Source: Archangium violaceum Cb vi76
GTDB taxonomy: Bacteria > Myxococcota > Myxococcia > Myxococcales > Myxococcaceae
Assembly (NCBI RefSeq): GCF_000733295.1
Contig: NZ_JPMI01000378.1
Location: forward strand, 169,584 to 233,583
Direction of reading: 5' to 3'
Length of the DNA: 64,000 bases
The notes below the pieces were generated by a model. It ran no database searches. It was given only the letters and a program-made list of their open reading frames with translations, and was not told the DNA's origin. Made by a program: the position numbers and the translations under genes. Below are positions 1-9,303 of this stretch, one piece after another. Position 1 is the first letter of the stretch. Each line of letters starts with the position of its first letter.

Positions 1-1370
1 GCTCCCTGGCGATGCAACTCTCCGCGCTGATGCGCAGGCAGTTGCTGGCGGGAGCGCTCGCGCTGCCCGTGGACGTGTCCCGCCGCGGTGGCATCGGCGA
101 GTTCGTGGGGAGGACCTTCGAGAGCGCGGGGCTGGAGCAGTTGGTGCTGACGGGCGGTTTCGCCAGCCTGCTGGCGGTGGTCGACCTGGTGCTGGCGGCG
201 AGCGTGATGGTGACGGGCCCCGCGGGTTGGTACGGGCTGGTGGCGCTGGGTGGCTTTTGCGGCGTGCTGGCGGTGCTCGTCGTGCGCCAGGCGGTGCGTT
301 TCCGCGCGTGGACGGGGGCGCGGATCTCCATGACGCATGCCCTCATCGAGCGCATGCTCGGGCACCGGACGCGGCTCGCTCAGGAGCGGCCGGAGCGGTG
401 GCACGAGGCGGAGGACCAGGAACTGGCTCACTACGCCGAGGCCTCCGAGCACCTGGATGGGGCCACGGCCCGGGTGTCGGCGCTCGCCAGGCGGGGATTG
501 CTCCCGGTGGCGATCATCGCGACGCTCCCCGCCGTGCTCTCGGGGGCCTCGACGGCGAGGATCGCCGTGGGCGTGGGCGCCGCGCTGCTGGCGGCCCGGG
601 CCGTGGGCTCCTTGTCCGTGGGCGTCCTGGCCGTCTCCGGTGCGCGCGTACTGTTCCGCAGCGTGCGTCCCATCCTGGAGGCCGCCCGGAGCTCCAACTC
701 CAACGCCACCGGTGGCGTGGCCGCTCCCCTGCCTCCCGAGGCGGCTCCCCCGGAGTCCCAGGCGCTGCTCGAGGTGCGAGACCTGGTCTTCAAGCACACG
801 GGGGCTCCCCGGGCCGTCATCGAACGGGCCTCGCTGGCCGTGCGCGCCGGTGAGCGCGTGCTGCTCGAAGGGCCCTCGGGTTCGGGCAAGTCCACGTTCG
901 CTTCCATCCTGACGGGCCTGCGAGGACAGGGCTCGGGGCTGCTGCTGCTGGGCGGCCTGGACATGGCCACCTGGACGCGGGACGGGTGGGGCGCGCAGAT
1001 CGCGGGTGCTCCCCAGTTCCACGAGAACCACGTGGTGTCCGGCACGCTGGCGATGAACCTGTTGCTGGGACGCACGTGGCCTCCCACTCCCGACGACCTG
1101 AACACCGCGAAGGAACTCTGTGAGGAGCTCGGGCTGGGGGAGCTGCTCGCACGCATGCCCTCTGGATTGATGGAGCTGGTGGGCGAGCGCGGCTGGCAGC
1201 TCTCGCACGGAGAGCAGAGCCGGGTCTTCGTGGCGCGGGCGCTGCTTCAGCGGGCCCGGGTCGTGGTGCTCGACGAGGCTTTTGGGGCGTTGGATCCCGT
1301 GACCATGCGCAAGGTGATGGCATGCGTCGAAGCCCGGGCGTCCACGCTCATCGTCATCGCCCACCCCTGA
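1..1370 (+). CDS. ABC transporter, fused permease/ATP-binding protein (5' end outside window)
   Basis: The reading frame is open to the left edge, so the N-terminus, including the first membrane helices, is missing. What remains is the second half of an exporter-type membrane domain (hydrophobic stretches near nt 150-300 and 500-640) followed by a nucleotide-binding domain. The Walker [10 protein letters not shown] lies near nt 870-896, a Q-loop-like segment near nt 1010, the signature LSHGEQ near nt 1200 and Walker B VVVLDEAF near nt 1263-1286. The protein stops immediately after the H-loop histidine (VIAHP), so the ATPase has almost no tail. The signature has H for the usual G (LSGGE) and Walker B continues DEAFG rather than DEATS; both are tolerated variants. 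The substrate cannot be told. The acyl-CoA ligase starts 71 bp downstream. Confidence 0.85.
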   Translation, partial: SLAMQLSALMRRQLLAGALALPVDVSRRGGIGEFVGRTFESAGLEQLVLTGGFASLLAVVDLVLAASVMVTGPAGWYGLVALGGFCGVLAVLVVRQAVRFRAWTGARISMTHALIERMLGHRTRLAQERPERWHEAEDQELAHYAEASEHLDGATARVSALARRGLLPVAIIATLPAVLSGASTARIAVGVGAALLAARAVGSLSVGVLAVSGARVLFRSVRPILEAARSSNSNATGGVAAPLPPEAAPPESQALLEVRDLVFKHTGAPRAVIERASLAVRAGERVLLEGPSGSGKSTFASILTGLRGQGSGLLLLGGLDMATWTRDGWGAQIAGAPQFHENHVVSGTLAMNLLLGRTWPPTPDDLNTAKELCEELGLGELLARMPSGLMELVGERGWQLSHGEQSRVFVARALLQRARVVVLDEAFGALDPVTMRKVMACVEARASTLIVIAHP

Positions 1371-1441
1371 GGGGGCGGGGGTGTCACATACCGTTGTGGA
1401 TCTGCGAGACTTTCCGCCTCGCCCTCGACCTGGGAGCCGCC

Positions 1442-3262
1442 ATGAACCTACCGAGCCCTGCTTCTTCCGAGACGTCCGTTCGCACCGTCCCCGTCGCGCT
1501 TCTCGACACGGTCCGGCGCCAGCCCGATGCCACCGCCTTGCGCTGGCGCGACGGCGAGGGCTTCGGCTCATGGTCCTGGCGTGAGTACGCGGACAAGGCC
1601 GCCCGGATCGCCGCGGGCCTGCGCGAGCTCGGCGTGAAGCGCGGGGACCGCATCATCCTGCTGATGCGCAACCGCCCCGAGTTCCACATCGCCGACGTGG
1701 GCGCGCTGCTCGCGGGCGCCACCCCGGTGTCCATCTACAACTCCTCCTCTCCCGAGCAGATCACCTACCTCGCGGGGCACTGTGACGCGGTGCTGGCGGT
1801 GGTCGAGGACGGCCCCTTCCTCTCGCGAGTGCTGGAGGCCCGCGCGTCGCTGCCCCGGCTGCGCCATGTGCTCCGGGTGGGCGGTACGGGGACGGCGCCC
1901 CAGGGCGTACGAGAGCTGTCCGAGCTGCTCTCGGCCCCGCCGCTCGACTTCGAGCAAGAGGCCCTGGCGGTCCAGCCGGAGGACCTGGCCACGCTCATCT
2001 ACACCTCGGGCACCACCGGCCAGCCCAAGGGCGTGATGCTCACGCACCGGAACATCTCCGCCGAGCTCGATTCGCTGTTCCACTATCTGGGCCGTGACGG
2101 CGCGGGCAAGCGCGTCGTCTCGTTCCTGCCCATGGCGCACATCGCCGAGCGCATCGTCACGCACTACCTGCACACCGCTTGGGGCAGCGAGGCCACCTGT
2201 TGTCCGGACATCGCGCAGCTCTCCACCTACCTGGCGAGCGTACGGCCCACGTTCATGTTCGGGCCCCCGCGCGTCTGGGAGAAGCTCCACGCGGGCATCC
2301 GCGCCTCGGTGGCCGCGGATCCCTCCCGGGCGGAGCGCTTCGAGAAGGCCCTCACGGTCGGCCGCAAGGTGAGCGACACGAAGGCGCTCGGCGCGGCGCT
2401 TCCGGCCGAGCTGAAGCAGGCCTGGGAAGCGGTGGACGCGGCGGCGTTCACGCCGTTGCGAAACAAGCTCGGCCTGGACGCGCTGGAGTTCGCCTTCAGC
2501 GGCGCGGCTCCCATTCCGCCGGAGGTCATCCAGTTCTTCCGCGACATCGGTGTGCCCATGTCCGAGCTGTTCGGCATGAGCGAGGGCACCGGCGCCATGA
2601 CCTGGGACCCGCACCGCGTGAAGGTGGGAACGGTGGGCCGTCCCATTCCCGGTGTGGAGATGCGCAGGCTCGAGGATGGGGAGATCGTCTTCCGCGGGGG
2701 GATCATCTTCTCCGGCTATCTGAACGATCCGGAGCGCACCGCCGAGGCGCTCGACGCGGATGGCTGGTTGCACACTGGCGACATCGGGGAGATCGACGCC
2801 GAGGGCTACCTGAAGATCGTGGACCGCAAGAAGGAGCTGCTCATCACCGCGGGCGGCAAGAACGTCTCGCCAGCGAACCTGGAGGCGATGTTGAAGACGC
2901 TGCCGCTGGTGGGGCAGGCGGCGGCCATCGGAGACCGGCGGCCGTACCTGGTGGCGGTGCTCCAGCTCAACCCCGAGGTGGCTCCCGGGTGGGCGAAGGC
3001 GCGTGGAATCCCGGCCACCGACCTGCGGGCGCTGGCGGAGGATCCGGCCGTGCAGCAGGAGCTCTCCCAGGGACTGGCCGCGCTGAACCAGCGCGTCTCC
3101 GGTGTCGAGCAGATCAAACGCTTCGCCCTGGTGGGTGACGAGTGGCTGCCCGACTCCGACGTGCTCACGCCGACCATGAAGCTCAAGCGGCGTGGCATCA
3201 ACACCCGGTACGCCGGAGTCATCGAGCAGCTCTACGCGGGCGGTGGCATCGCGGTGGGGTGA
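1442..3262 (+). CDS. Long-chain fatty acid--CoA ligase (AMP-dependent synthetase, FadD15-like)
   Basis: This 606-aa acyl-adenylating enzyme activates long-chain fatty acids with ATP and then CoA, feeding lipid synthesis or degradation. Family motifs are all present: the phosphate-binding YTSGTTGQPKG near residues 187-197, GMSEGTG near 378-384, DGWLHTGDIG near 439-448 and the hinge/A8 segment DRKKELLITAGGKN near 460-473. Length and motif spacing match the bacterial FadD15/ACSL type that ends shortly after the C-terminal lobe. The start chosen is the ATG at 1442, which opens a normal N-terminus (MNLPSPASSE); an in-frame ATG at 1322 would overlap the upstream gene and add low-complexity residues. 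It lies 71 bp after the ABC gene and converges on the SDR gene 12 bp further on. Confidence 0.9.
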   Translation: MNLPSPASSETSVRTVPVALLDTVRRQPDATALRWRDGEGFGSWSWREYADKAARIAAGLRELGVKRGDRIILLMRNRPEFHIADVGALLAGATPVSIYNSSSPEQITYLAGHCDAVLAVVEDGPFLSRVLEARASLPRLRHVLRVGGTGTAPQGVRELSELLSAPPLDFEQEALAVQPEDLATLIYTSGTTGQPKGVMLTHRNISAELDSLFHYLGRDGAGKRVVSFLPMAHIAERIVTHYLHTAWGSEATCCPDIAQLSTYLASVRPTFMFGPPRVWEKLHAGIRASVAADPSRAERFEKALTVGRKVSDTKALGAALPAELKQAWEAVDAAAFTPLRNKLGLDALEFAFSGAAPIPPEVIQFFRDIGVPMSELFGMSEGTGAMTWDPHRVKVGTVGRPIPGVEMRRLEDGEIVFRGGIIFSGYLNDPERTAEALDADGWLHTGDIGEIDAEGYLKIVDRKKELLITAGGKNVSPANLEAMLKTLPLVGQAAAIGDRRPYLVAVLQLNPEVAPGWAKARGIPATDLRALAEDPAVQQELSQGLAALNQRVSGVEQIKRFALVGDEWLPDSDVLTPTMKLKRRGINTRYAGVIEQLYAGGGIAVG

Positions 3263-3274
3263 GCGGAGCGGTGA

Positions 3275-4849
3275 TCACCACGGGTGGTGGCGGTAGTCCT
3301 TGAAGAAGTTGCCCCACACGAACTGGCGGGTGTTCTCCGCGGTCATGACGGGATCCACCACGCGGGCCGCGCCGTCGACGATGTCCAGCGGCGGGTGGAA
3401 ATCGAGCTCGTTCTGCTTGCGCTCGGAGTGCTGCGCGGGATCCTCGTCGGTGACCCAGCCGGTGTCCGCCGCGTTCATGAAGATGTTGTCCTTCGCGTAG
3501 TCGGGCGCGGAGGTCAGCGTCATCATGTTCAGCGCGGCCTTGGCCATGTTCGTGTGGGGGTGTTTGTCCGTCTTCGTCCCGCGCGAGAAGCTGCCCTCCA
3601 TCGCGGAGACGTTCACGATGTGGCCCGGCGACGAGCGGTCACGCAGCATCAGCGGCTTGAGCTTGCCGCAGAGGATGAAGGGCGCCACCGCGTTGACCAG
3701 GTGGACCTCGAGCATCTCGGCCGTCGTCACGTCCGCGAGCTTCATCCGCCAGGAATTCATCTCCCGCAGGTCCACCTGCTGAAGGTCCGCGTCCAGCCGG
3801 CCCTTGGGGAAGAGGGCGCTCGTGTCACCCTCCTGCTCGAGCGCGTACGGCAGCAGCGACAGCGCGGCGGAGGAGTGGATGCCGATGGCCGGGTCCGCGC
3901 TGCGCCACGTGGGCATGAGCGTCGAGGCGTCCGAGCCACCCGCGCCGAGGGTGGGCTGTAGCGCCGCGACACACTCCTGGTGTCCGGCGAGCAGGGGACG
4001 GAGCTCGGCGGGGAGCTGCTCGACACGGCGCAGCTCGCCCTCGAGCAGGTGCTCGTAGAAGCCGGGGGGCCGGCGCACCGTCTGCGCCGCGTTGTTGATG
4101 AGGATGTCCAGCCGGTGGTGCGTCTGCTCGATGTGACGGGCGAAGAGCTCGACGCTGGGGGCGTGCCGCAGGTCGAGCCCGTGGATGTGCAGCCGGTGCG
4201 ACCAGTCCGCGAAGTCGGGCTCGCGCGCGTAGCGCTCCGCCGAGTCGTTGGGGAAGCGGGTGGTGGCGATGACGCGCGCCCCCGAGCGCAGCAGCATCAG
4301 CGACGCCTGGTAGCCGATCTTCACGCGCGCGCCGGTGATGAGGGCGACCTTGCCGGACAGCGGGGCGCGCTGGGTCCGCTTGGCGTAGTTGAAGTCACCG
4401 CACTCGCGGCACATGGTGTCGTAGAAGAAGTGCAGCTTGCGGTACTCGGCCTTGCAGACGTAGCACCGGCGCGGATTCTCCAGGATGCGCTCGGGACCCT
4501 CCTCCGAGGGCGGGGGCGGAGGCAACTGCGGCACGTTGAAGACGGGAGCGCGGCGCAGGGAGCGGATCTCCGTGGTCGCGCGGACGTTGCGGTCGTGCTC
4601 GCGCTTCGTCTCCTTGCGCTCGCGCCGCATCGCCTTGTGGAGCCGGGAGAGGGTGGTGCGCTCCGGGTTCAACACGCGGCCGGCCGCCTCCAGCATGGCC
4701 TTCCGGTCCGCCTCGGGGATGCCGTTGAGCAGCATGCGGTTCTCGGCGATGGCTCCGAGGATGCGCGTGACCTGGTGCACCTCGTCCAACGACAAGGTGG
4801 GCTGGGGCTCCGTGGACGGGGGCAGCTGGGCTGGCTCGGCGTTCTTCAT
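3275..4849 (-). CDS. Zinc-ribbon/short-chain dehydrogenase fusion protein
   Basis: This 524-aa protein has an N-terminal helical, charged region (about 1-115), a four-cysteine zinc-ribbon-like motif (C129, C132, C147, C150) and a Rossmann domain from about 165. The nucleotide-binding TGARVKIG is at 172-179 and NNAAQ at 252-256, as in classical SDRs. Two things depart from the classical pattern. There are about 160 residues between NNAAQ and the catalytic-Ser strand (VNVSAMEG, S415), against roughly 50 normally. The YxxxK signature reads TNMAK, with Thr433 at the tyrosine position and Lys437 kept. It may therefore bind NAD(P) without normal dehydrogenase chemistry, or use another residue. Substrate unknown. 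Start is the ATG at 4849. Confidence 0.8.
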   Translation of the reverse strand: MKNAEPAQLPPSTEPQPTLSLDEVHQVTRILGAIAENRMLLNGIPEADRKAMLEAAGRVLNPERTTLSRLHKAMRRERKETKREHDRNVRATTEIRSLRRAPVFNVPQLPPPPPSEEGPERILENPRRCYVCKAEYRKLHFFYDTMCRECGDFNYAKRTQRAPLSGKVALITGARVKIGYQASLMLLRSGARVIATTRFPNDSAERYAREPDFADWSHRLHIHGLDLRHAPSVELFARHIEQTHHRLDILINNAAQTVRRPPGFYEHLLEGELRRVEQLPAELRPLLAGHQECVAALQPTLGAGGSDASTLMPTWRSADPAIGIHSSAALSLLPYALEQEGDTSALFPKGRLDADLQQVDLREMNSWRMKLADVTTAEMLEVHLVNAVAPFILCGKLKPLMLRDRSSPGHIVNVSAMEGSFSRGTKTDKHPHTNMAKAALNMMTLTSAPDYAKDNIFMNAADTGWVTDEDPAQHSERKQNELDFHPPLDIVDGAARVVDPVMTAENTRQFVWGNFFKDYRHHPW

Positions 4850-5060
4850 CGCACCGGTGCATACCTGGGGGGGCGCTGGGAGAAAAGGGTCATGGAGGGG
4901 TCAGGCCGGACGGGTAGGTGGGGGACCGTGCGGACGGGCCCTCGTATCGGGTCTCCCCGAGCAGGCTGGGCGTGGTGCCCCTCCCAACCAGGAGGGATGA
5001 CTGGCGCGCTACGTTCCTCAGCATCAACGGAGGTCATGTCGGGGGCGCCATAGACCCTGC

Positions 5061-7214
5061 CTAGGGACATCCGGTGATGGGGGTGGCCGGGTTGCCGGTG
5101 TTGCGCGAGTCGTGTTGGTACTTGGGCCACGGTGCCGAGGTGTCCAGGCCACGGCTGTCGACGACGAAGGCGTACAGTTTGCCTCCGGCGGGGACGTAGA
5201 GGACGCCATGGTTGCCCGCCACCAACGCACCCGAGGCATCACGCGGGCAATCGAGCGTGGGCGACGCCTCCACCGTGCCCAGGCCCGGAGTGATCGTCCA
5301 TCGCTGAGTCAGGGTATCGGCGAGCAATGCCCTGACTGTGCCGTTGGTCGTAGCGGTGTAGACGTTGCCATTCGCCCCCACGACCGGAGCGGCTCGGATG
5401 GCCGCGTTGCTCGACACGGGTTGCAACGAAGTACTGGTCAAGTTGAACCGATTGAAGTTGATACTTCCGGTCGGCTCCGAGCCGAAGAAGACGTTGTCTG
5501 GAGTCTCCAGAGCACTTCCCACCGCCAGACTGTACACCCGCGAAGACCATGATGTACCTGCGGGGTACAGTCGCGTGACATCTGCGGCACCGGCCTGCGG
5601 GATCTTGAACAGCCCGCCCGTAACAGTCTCAGAACTCGCTGCCCCTGCGATGACGTCGGACCCGACTAACACCAGGCTGCGCGTCACCGTCGGAGCATTC
5701 ACCGGCCAAGAACTGCGGGGAGCCGTAGCACCAAAGACATAGCTCGTAACCTTCGGGGCTCCCGCAGCAGATCCAGCAAAAAAGATAGTGTCGCCCCGCA
5801 TCAGGACAGAACTTCCAGCGATAAGAAATGGGATTTGCTCTCCACCAGACGGGCTCTCAATCACCGGGCAGGGCAACGTAGCTCCAGGCCTGATGCCAAC
5901 AATGAGAGAAGCCCCCGAATTACCGTTATAGACACTGACTGCGGTCTCCGACTGGGCCGTGCTCGTCGTTCCCAGCGCCAATGCTCCCTCGAAAGCACCA
6001 GCTACTGGCATGGAGCATCTCAGCAGCGTTCCACCATCCCCACTCTGCAAAGCATACAAGTATCCGTCACTGGTGCTATTGGCGCCCACATAAACCAACT
6101 CAGTACCGCCATCAGAAGCCCCCACAACAGGCCCGCCGACGACCGAACCAACCTGCGATTCCCACTTCAGTGCGCCTGCTGGAGTCAGCGCGAAAACCTT
6201 GCCACTCAGATTCGCGGTGCCCAAGTAGATGGTGCCCCTAGAGCCAATGGCTGGACCAGATCTGATGGCGCCAGCCGCCCCATCGAACGCCCACTTCCAA
6301 CGCGTGACATCGATATTTTCGGAGCCGCTGCCTGAATTGCCGACTGTGTCCTTACCCTGCGCTGCGACAGACATCGTGCCGCGGAAGGCATTGAAGGAAG
6401 GCTCCCACAGATTCAACTGCGCCACGCCGCAGAAGCCAGCGTCACAAACTCCGCTCAAGGGCGTGACAGCAACCGCGGGGGTGGTTCCACCATCCGTGCC
6501 CGTCAATGCAACTGTCACGGTGCCAACGTCCAGGTGCGGCTCGTTCGTTCGAATCTCCACCGGCACGACCTGATCGCGGCGCCACGCCGTAGCAAAACCC
6601 GGCACCGGATCCCCATAAGTCGTCCCTCCAGCAGCCACACCTGCATCCGACGGAGGCACGAACACCACGAAGGTCGGCCCCGTCGTGTCCACCGTCAAAC
6701 GCACCGTGGTGCTCGGACCTCCTGCCTCCGGGTGCGTCACTGTCAGGAGGTACTCCCCCTCGCCCGTCGGCGTCCACTCCGTGGTGTAAACGCCCTCGTT
6801 CTTCGACACCGCAGTCTGCGTGCCGCCTGTTCCACCATCACTCGTCGCCACACGAAAGTTCAATGTCTCGGGGAAGTTGCTCGCGAATCCCAATCCCACG
6901 ACCAACTCTGCCCTCACCGGCACAGGACCTGCCCCCACCACGCCTCCGTCCCCAGGTGTCACCACCAGCGCCGTGTACCGGGGAATGCAGATTCTCGACA
7001 GCGTGCACGCTTGATACGGCGCGCATGCAGGGGTGCACGCACTGGGGTCGAGCTCCTTCTTCACGCAGAAGCCTTCCTCGCATGTGGAGCCCTCGGGGCA
7101 TGTGAATGACTGACCGCATGTTCGTGCGCGCTCCTCCAGGAACTCCTGCTCGTCGGGCAAGATGCAGGCTCCGAGCATCAGGAGCAGCCCCAGTACCCAT
7201 AGGAAGCGTTTCAT
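5061..7214 (-). CDS. Cys-rich lipoprotein with PQQ/BamB-like beta-propeller
   Basis: The 717-aa product begins with a lipoprotein signal (MKRFLWVLGLLLMLGAC, lipidated Cys17), so it should be anchored to a membrane outside the cytoplasm. Residues about 33-80 are rich in cysteine (patterns such as CPEGSTCEEGFC), a style common in myxobacterial surface lipoproteins. Two Ig-like segments with repeated G/T-rich strands follow (about 80-300). The rest contains repeated blades of the type WKWAFDGAAG...IYLGT...LKWESQVGS and ends in a blade with LYAFVVDSRG, consistent with a PQQ-like/quinoprotein-type propeller. The role is probably binding or scaffolding. The start overlaps the stop of the TPR gene upstream by 4 bp, so they form an operon. 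DNA around 5600-6400 is visibly less GC-rich than the flanks. Confidence 0.8.
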   Translation of the reverse strand: MKRFLWVLGLLLMLGACILPDEQEFLEERARTCGQSFTCPEGSTCEEGFCVKKELDPSACTPACAPYQACTLSRICIPRYTALVVTPGDGGVVGAGPVPVRAELVVGLGFASNFPETLNFRVATSDGGTGGTQTAVSKNEGVYTTEWTPTGEGEYLLTVTHPEAGGPSTTVRLTVDTTGPTFVVFVPPSDAGVAAGGTTYGDPVPGFATAWRRDQVVPVEIRTNEPHLDVGTVTVALTGTDGGTTPAVAVTPLSGVCDAGFCGVAQLNLWEPSFNAFRGTMSVAAQGKDTVGNSGSGSENIDVTRWKWAFDGAAGAIRSGPAIGSRGTIYLGTANLSGKVFALTPAGALKWESQVGSVVGGPVVGASDGGTELVYVGANSTSDGYLYALQSGDGGTLLRCSMPVAGAFEGALALGTTSTAQSETAVSVYNGNSGASLIVGIRPGATLPCPVIESPSGGEQIPFLIAGSSVLMRGDTIFFAGSAAGAPKVTSYVFGATAPRSSWPVNAPTVTRSLVLVGSDVIAGAASSETVTGGLFKIPQAGAADVTRLYPAGTSWSSRVYSLAVGSALETPDNVFFGSEPTGSINFNRFNLTSTSLQPVSSNAAIRAAPVVGANGNVYTATTNGTVRALLADTLTQRWTITPGLGTVEASPTLDCPRDASGALVAGNHGVLYVPAGGKLYAFVVDSRGLDTSAPWPKYQHDSRNTGNPATPITGCP

Positions 7215-8053
7215 CGGCTTGCCCCTCCATCGGTGGGCACGGACGGAGACGCGTCACCCGGCATGAGGAACCAGGTCACCACGGCGCCAGCGAGGGCGAG
7301 CCCCGCGGTACCGAACAGCACGTTGGCCGTACGAGCGCTGCCCTGGGCCTGGTTGAACTTCGAGAGAGCGTCGTCGCGGAAAGGCTCCACAAGCGCGGCG
7401 CCGTATTGCTGGTTCGCGCTCACTCCAAAATATGCTCCCAGTCCTCCAGCCACTGCTCCTGCTCCGAGTAGCGCCAGCGGCACCACTGGCACACGGCGTG
7501 GCGTTGCCTCGACCGTGGGAGTCAGCACTGAGGCGGACTCGGAAGGCGTGAGCGGGCTCGGTCGCGAGGGACTGCGCTGGGGCCGGTCCGTCGTGAGTCC
7601 TGGAGGCGCAGGTGTGGTTGAAGGGCTCGGAGTGGGCTGTTTCCTGGCTCGCCGGGCGGTCATGCGTTGGCGAATGGACTCGAATTCCTGCTGCACCTTG
7701 GGGGAGACGGCCAGGGGAAGCTTCGCCGTGTTGTCGAGCAGAAGCGCCGTTTCAAAAGAGGTACGGGCTTCGTCCCAGCGGCCCAGCTCGGCGAGGAGAA
7801 TGCCCTCGTGGAGCCCGAGGGTGACGTCCTGTGCGACACCACGAGCAACACCGCGGGCGCGCTGTAATTGGGCAAGGGCTCGCTCGTACTCGAGCTCTTC
7901 ATAGAGCTGCACGGCAGCATCGAGATAGCGCTTGAAGTCATCCTCTGCGTGCGCGATGTGCAAGGGACTTCCGACGAGCAGGACGCCGAGGATGAAGGCC
8001 CAGGAGCTTCGATGCGAAGGCGACGGCATGGAGCCAAATGGTAGGCGAGCCAC
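7211..8053 (-). CDS. Secreted TPR protein with C-terminal membrane segments
   Basis: A 280-aa protein with a signal peptide (hydrophobic core WAFILGVLLVG, likely cleavage after AHA) followed by TPR-like helices (residues about 38-130: LYEELEYERALAQLQRA, LAELGRWDEARTSFETAL). A Pro/Thr/Ser-rich linker (about 135-175) leads to two hydrophobic helices (about 185-210 and 245-265). The architecture resembles the other TPR gene here at 18412-19176. The first ATG is used, but the ATG at 8029 (MPSPSHRSS) gives a more typical signal peptide. It overlaps the downstream lipoprotein gene by 4 bp and is divergent from the DUF2804 gene. Function is unknown; it may support assembly of the lipoprotein. Confidence 0.75.
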   Translation of the reverse strand: MARLPFGSMPSPSHRSSWAFILGVLLVGSPLHIAHAEDDFKRYLDAAVQLYEELEYERALAQLQRARGVARGVAQDVTLGLHEGILLAELGRWDEARTSFETALLLDNTAKLPLAVSPKVQQEFESIRQRMTARRARKQPTPSPSTTPAPPGLTTDRPQRSPSRPSPLTPSESASVLTPTVEATPRRVPVVPLALLGAGAVAGGLGAYFGVSANQQYGAALVEPFRDDALSKFNQAQGSARTANVLFGTAGLALAGAVVTWFLMPGDASPSVPTDGGASR

Positions 8054-8181
8054 CAGGTTCAGCTCGGGAATTGGGGTGCGAAGGTAAGGCGGTTACCAAA
8101 ACCCGACGCCAGCAAGGGTCCACCCCCGCACACTCGGAACAGCGTTCTGTGCGCGAGTGATCCGTCGTACCCTGGGACCGG

Positions 8182-9288
8182 GTGGCAGATGTGAAGAAGA
8201 AGGCCCACCCTGGGCATGAAATGACACCAGAGCGAGAATTGGAGCTCCTTCCCGCCCCCGCCTCCGTGGCCACGGCATCGGGTGAACCTCGATTTGGTAC
8301 CTACCAGGGCGAACTGCCCGAGGTGGATCTCTCCCGGCTCAAGGGCCGGTGGGCTCCCGCCGCGGCTCCCGCCCGGTTGCTCAAGCGCAAGCGCTGGCAC
8401 TACACCCTCGCCGCCACCCCCGAGGTGCTCGCCCTCTTCGCCGTCGTGGACGTGGGCTACTCCGCCAACGCCTTCGCCGTCGCCCTGGACCTCAAGGAGC
8501 AGCGTCCCCTCTGTGACGTGAGCTTCCTCGGCGCCCCCGGCCCCCTCGCCGAGGTCGGCGACAAGCCCGGCGCCGGGCTCACCGCCTCGTTCCGCACCCT
8601 CGGTGGCAGGCTCACGGCGCGCCGCGGCGAGGACGATGAGCGCTACCACCTCCAGGTGGACGTGAGCCGGCTGCGCACCGGCAGCCTCCAGTCCTTCCAG
8701 TGGAATGGCGACCTCCTCGTCGCCGGCGGCCCTCCCGCCCTCACGGTCATTGCCCCCGTGGAGGGCGATGGCTTCGTCAACGTCACCCAGAAGCGCTGCG
8801 GCATGCTCGCCTTCGGCAGCCTCGAGGCCGGCGGCAAGCGCTTCCGGCTGGATGGTGGCGTGGGCGGCACTGATTACACCCAGGGCTACCTCGCCCGGCA
8901 TACCGCCTGGCGGTGGGCCTTCCTGGCGGGCAGGCTGGCGGATGGCACGCCGGTCGGCATCAACCTCGTCGAGGGCTTCAACGAGAGCTCCGGCACCAAC
9001 GAGAACGCCCTCTGGCTGGGCTCCCGGCTCTACCCGCTCGGCCGCGCGCACTTCGAGTACGACCGGCGCGAGCTGCTGAGCCCCTGGCGCATCCGGACCG
9101 GCGACGGGGCGGTGGATCTCCGCTTCCAGCCCCTCTACGTCCACCGGGAGGATCATGACTTCAAGGTGGTGGTGAGCCACTTCGCCCAGCCGCTCGGCCT
9201 CTTCGAGGGCACCGTCCGGGTGAACGGCCAGACGCACCGGCTGTCCGGGGTGCCCGGCGTCACCGAGGATCAAGACATGCTGTGGTGA
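8182..9288 (+). CDS. DUF2804 family protein
   Basis: The 368-aa product matches the DUF2804 pattern: an N-terminal segment ELPEVDLSRLKGRW, then KRKRWHYTLAATPEVL and a long all-beta body ending with GVPGVTEDQDMLW. Members are widespread and lack a firmly assigned activity; the beta-rich fold resembles lipocalin/AttH-like proteins. No signal peptide or membrane helix is seen, so it is probably cytoplasmic. The start at 8182 is GTG; the ATG at 8221 (MTPERELEL) is an equally plausible start because neither site has a strong ribosome-binding site. The kinase gene begins 16 bp after its stop, which suggests co-transcription. Confidence 0.75.
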   Translation: MADVKKKAHPGHEMTPERELELLPAPASVATASGEPRFGTYQGELPEVDLSRLKGRWAPAAAPARLLKRKRWHYTLAATPEVLALFAVVDVGYSANAFAVALDLKEQRPLCDVSFLGAPGPLAEVGDKPGAGLTASFRTLGGRLTARRGEDDERYHLQVDVSRLRTGSLQSFQWNGDLLVAGGPPALTVIAPVEGDGFVNVTQKRCGMLAFGSLEAGGKRFRLDGGVGGTDYTQGYLARHTAWRWAFLAGRLADGTPVGINLVEGFNESSGTNENALWLGSRLYPLGRAHFEYDRRELLSPWRIRTGDGAVDLRFQPLYVHREDHDFKVVVSHFAQPLGLFEGTVRVNGQTHRLSGVPGVTEDQDMLW

Positions 9289-9303
9289 TAGGCTCGGGGG
9301 GCC

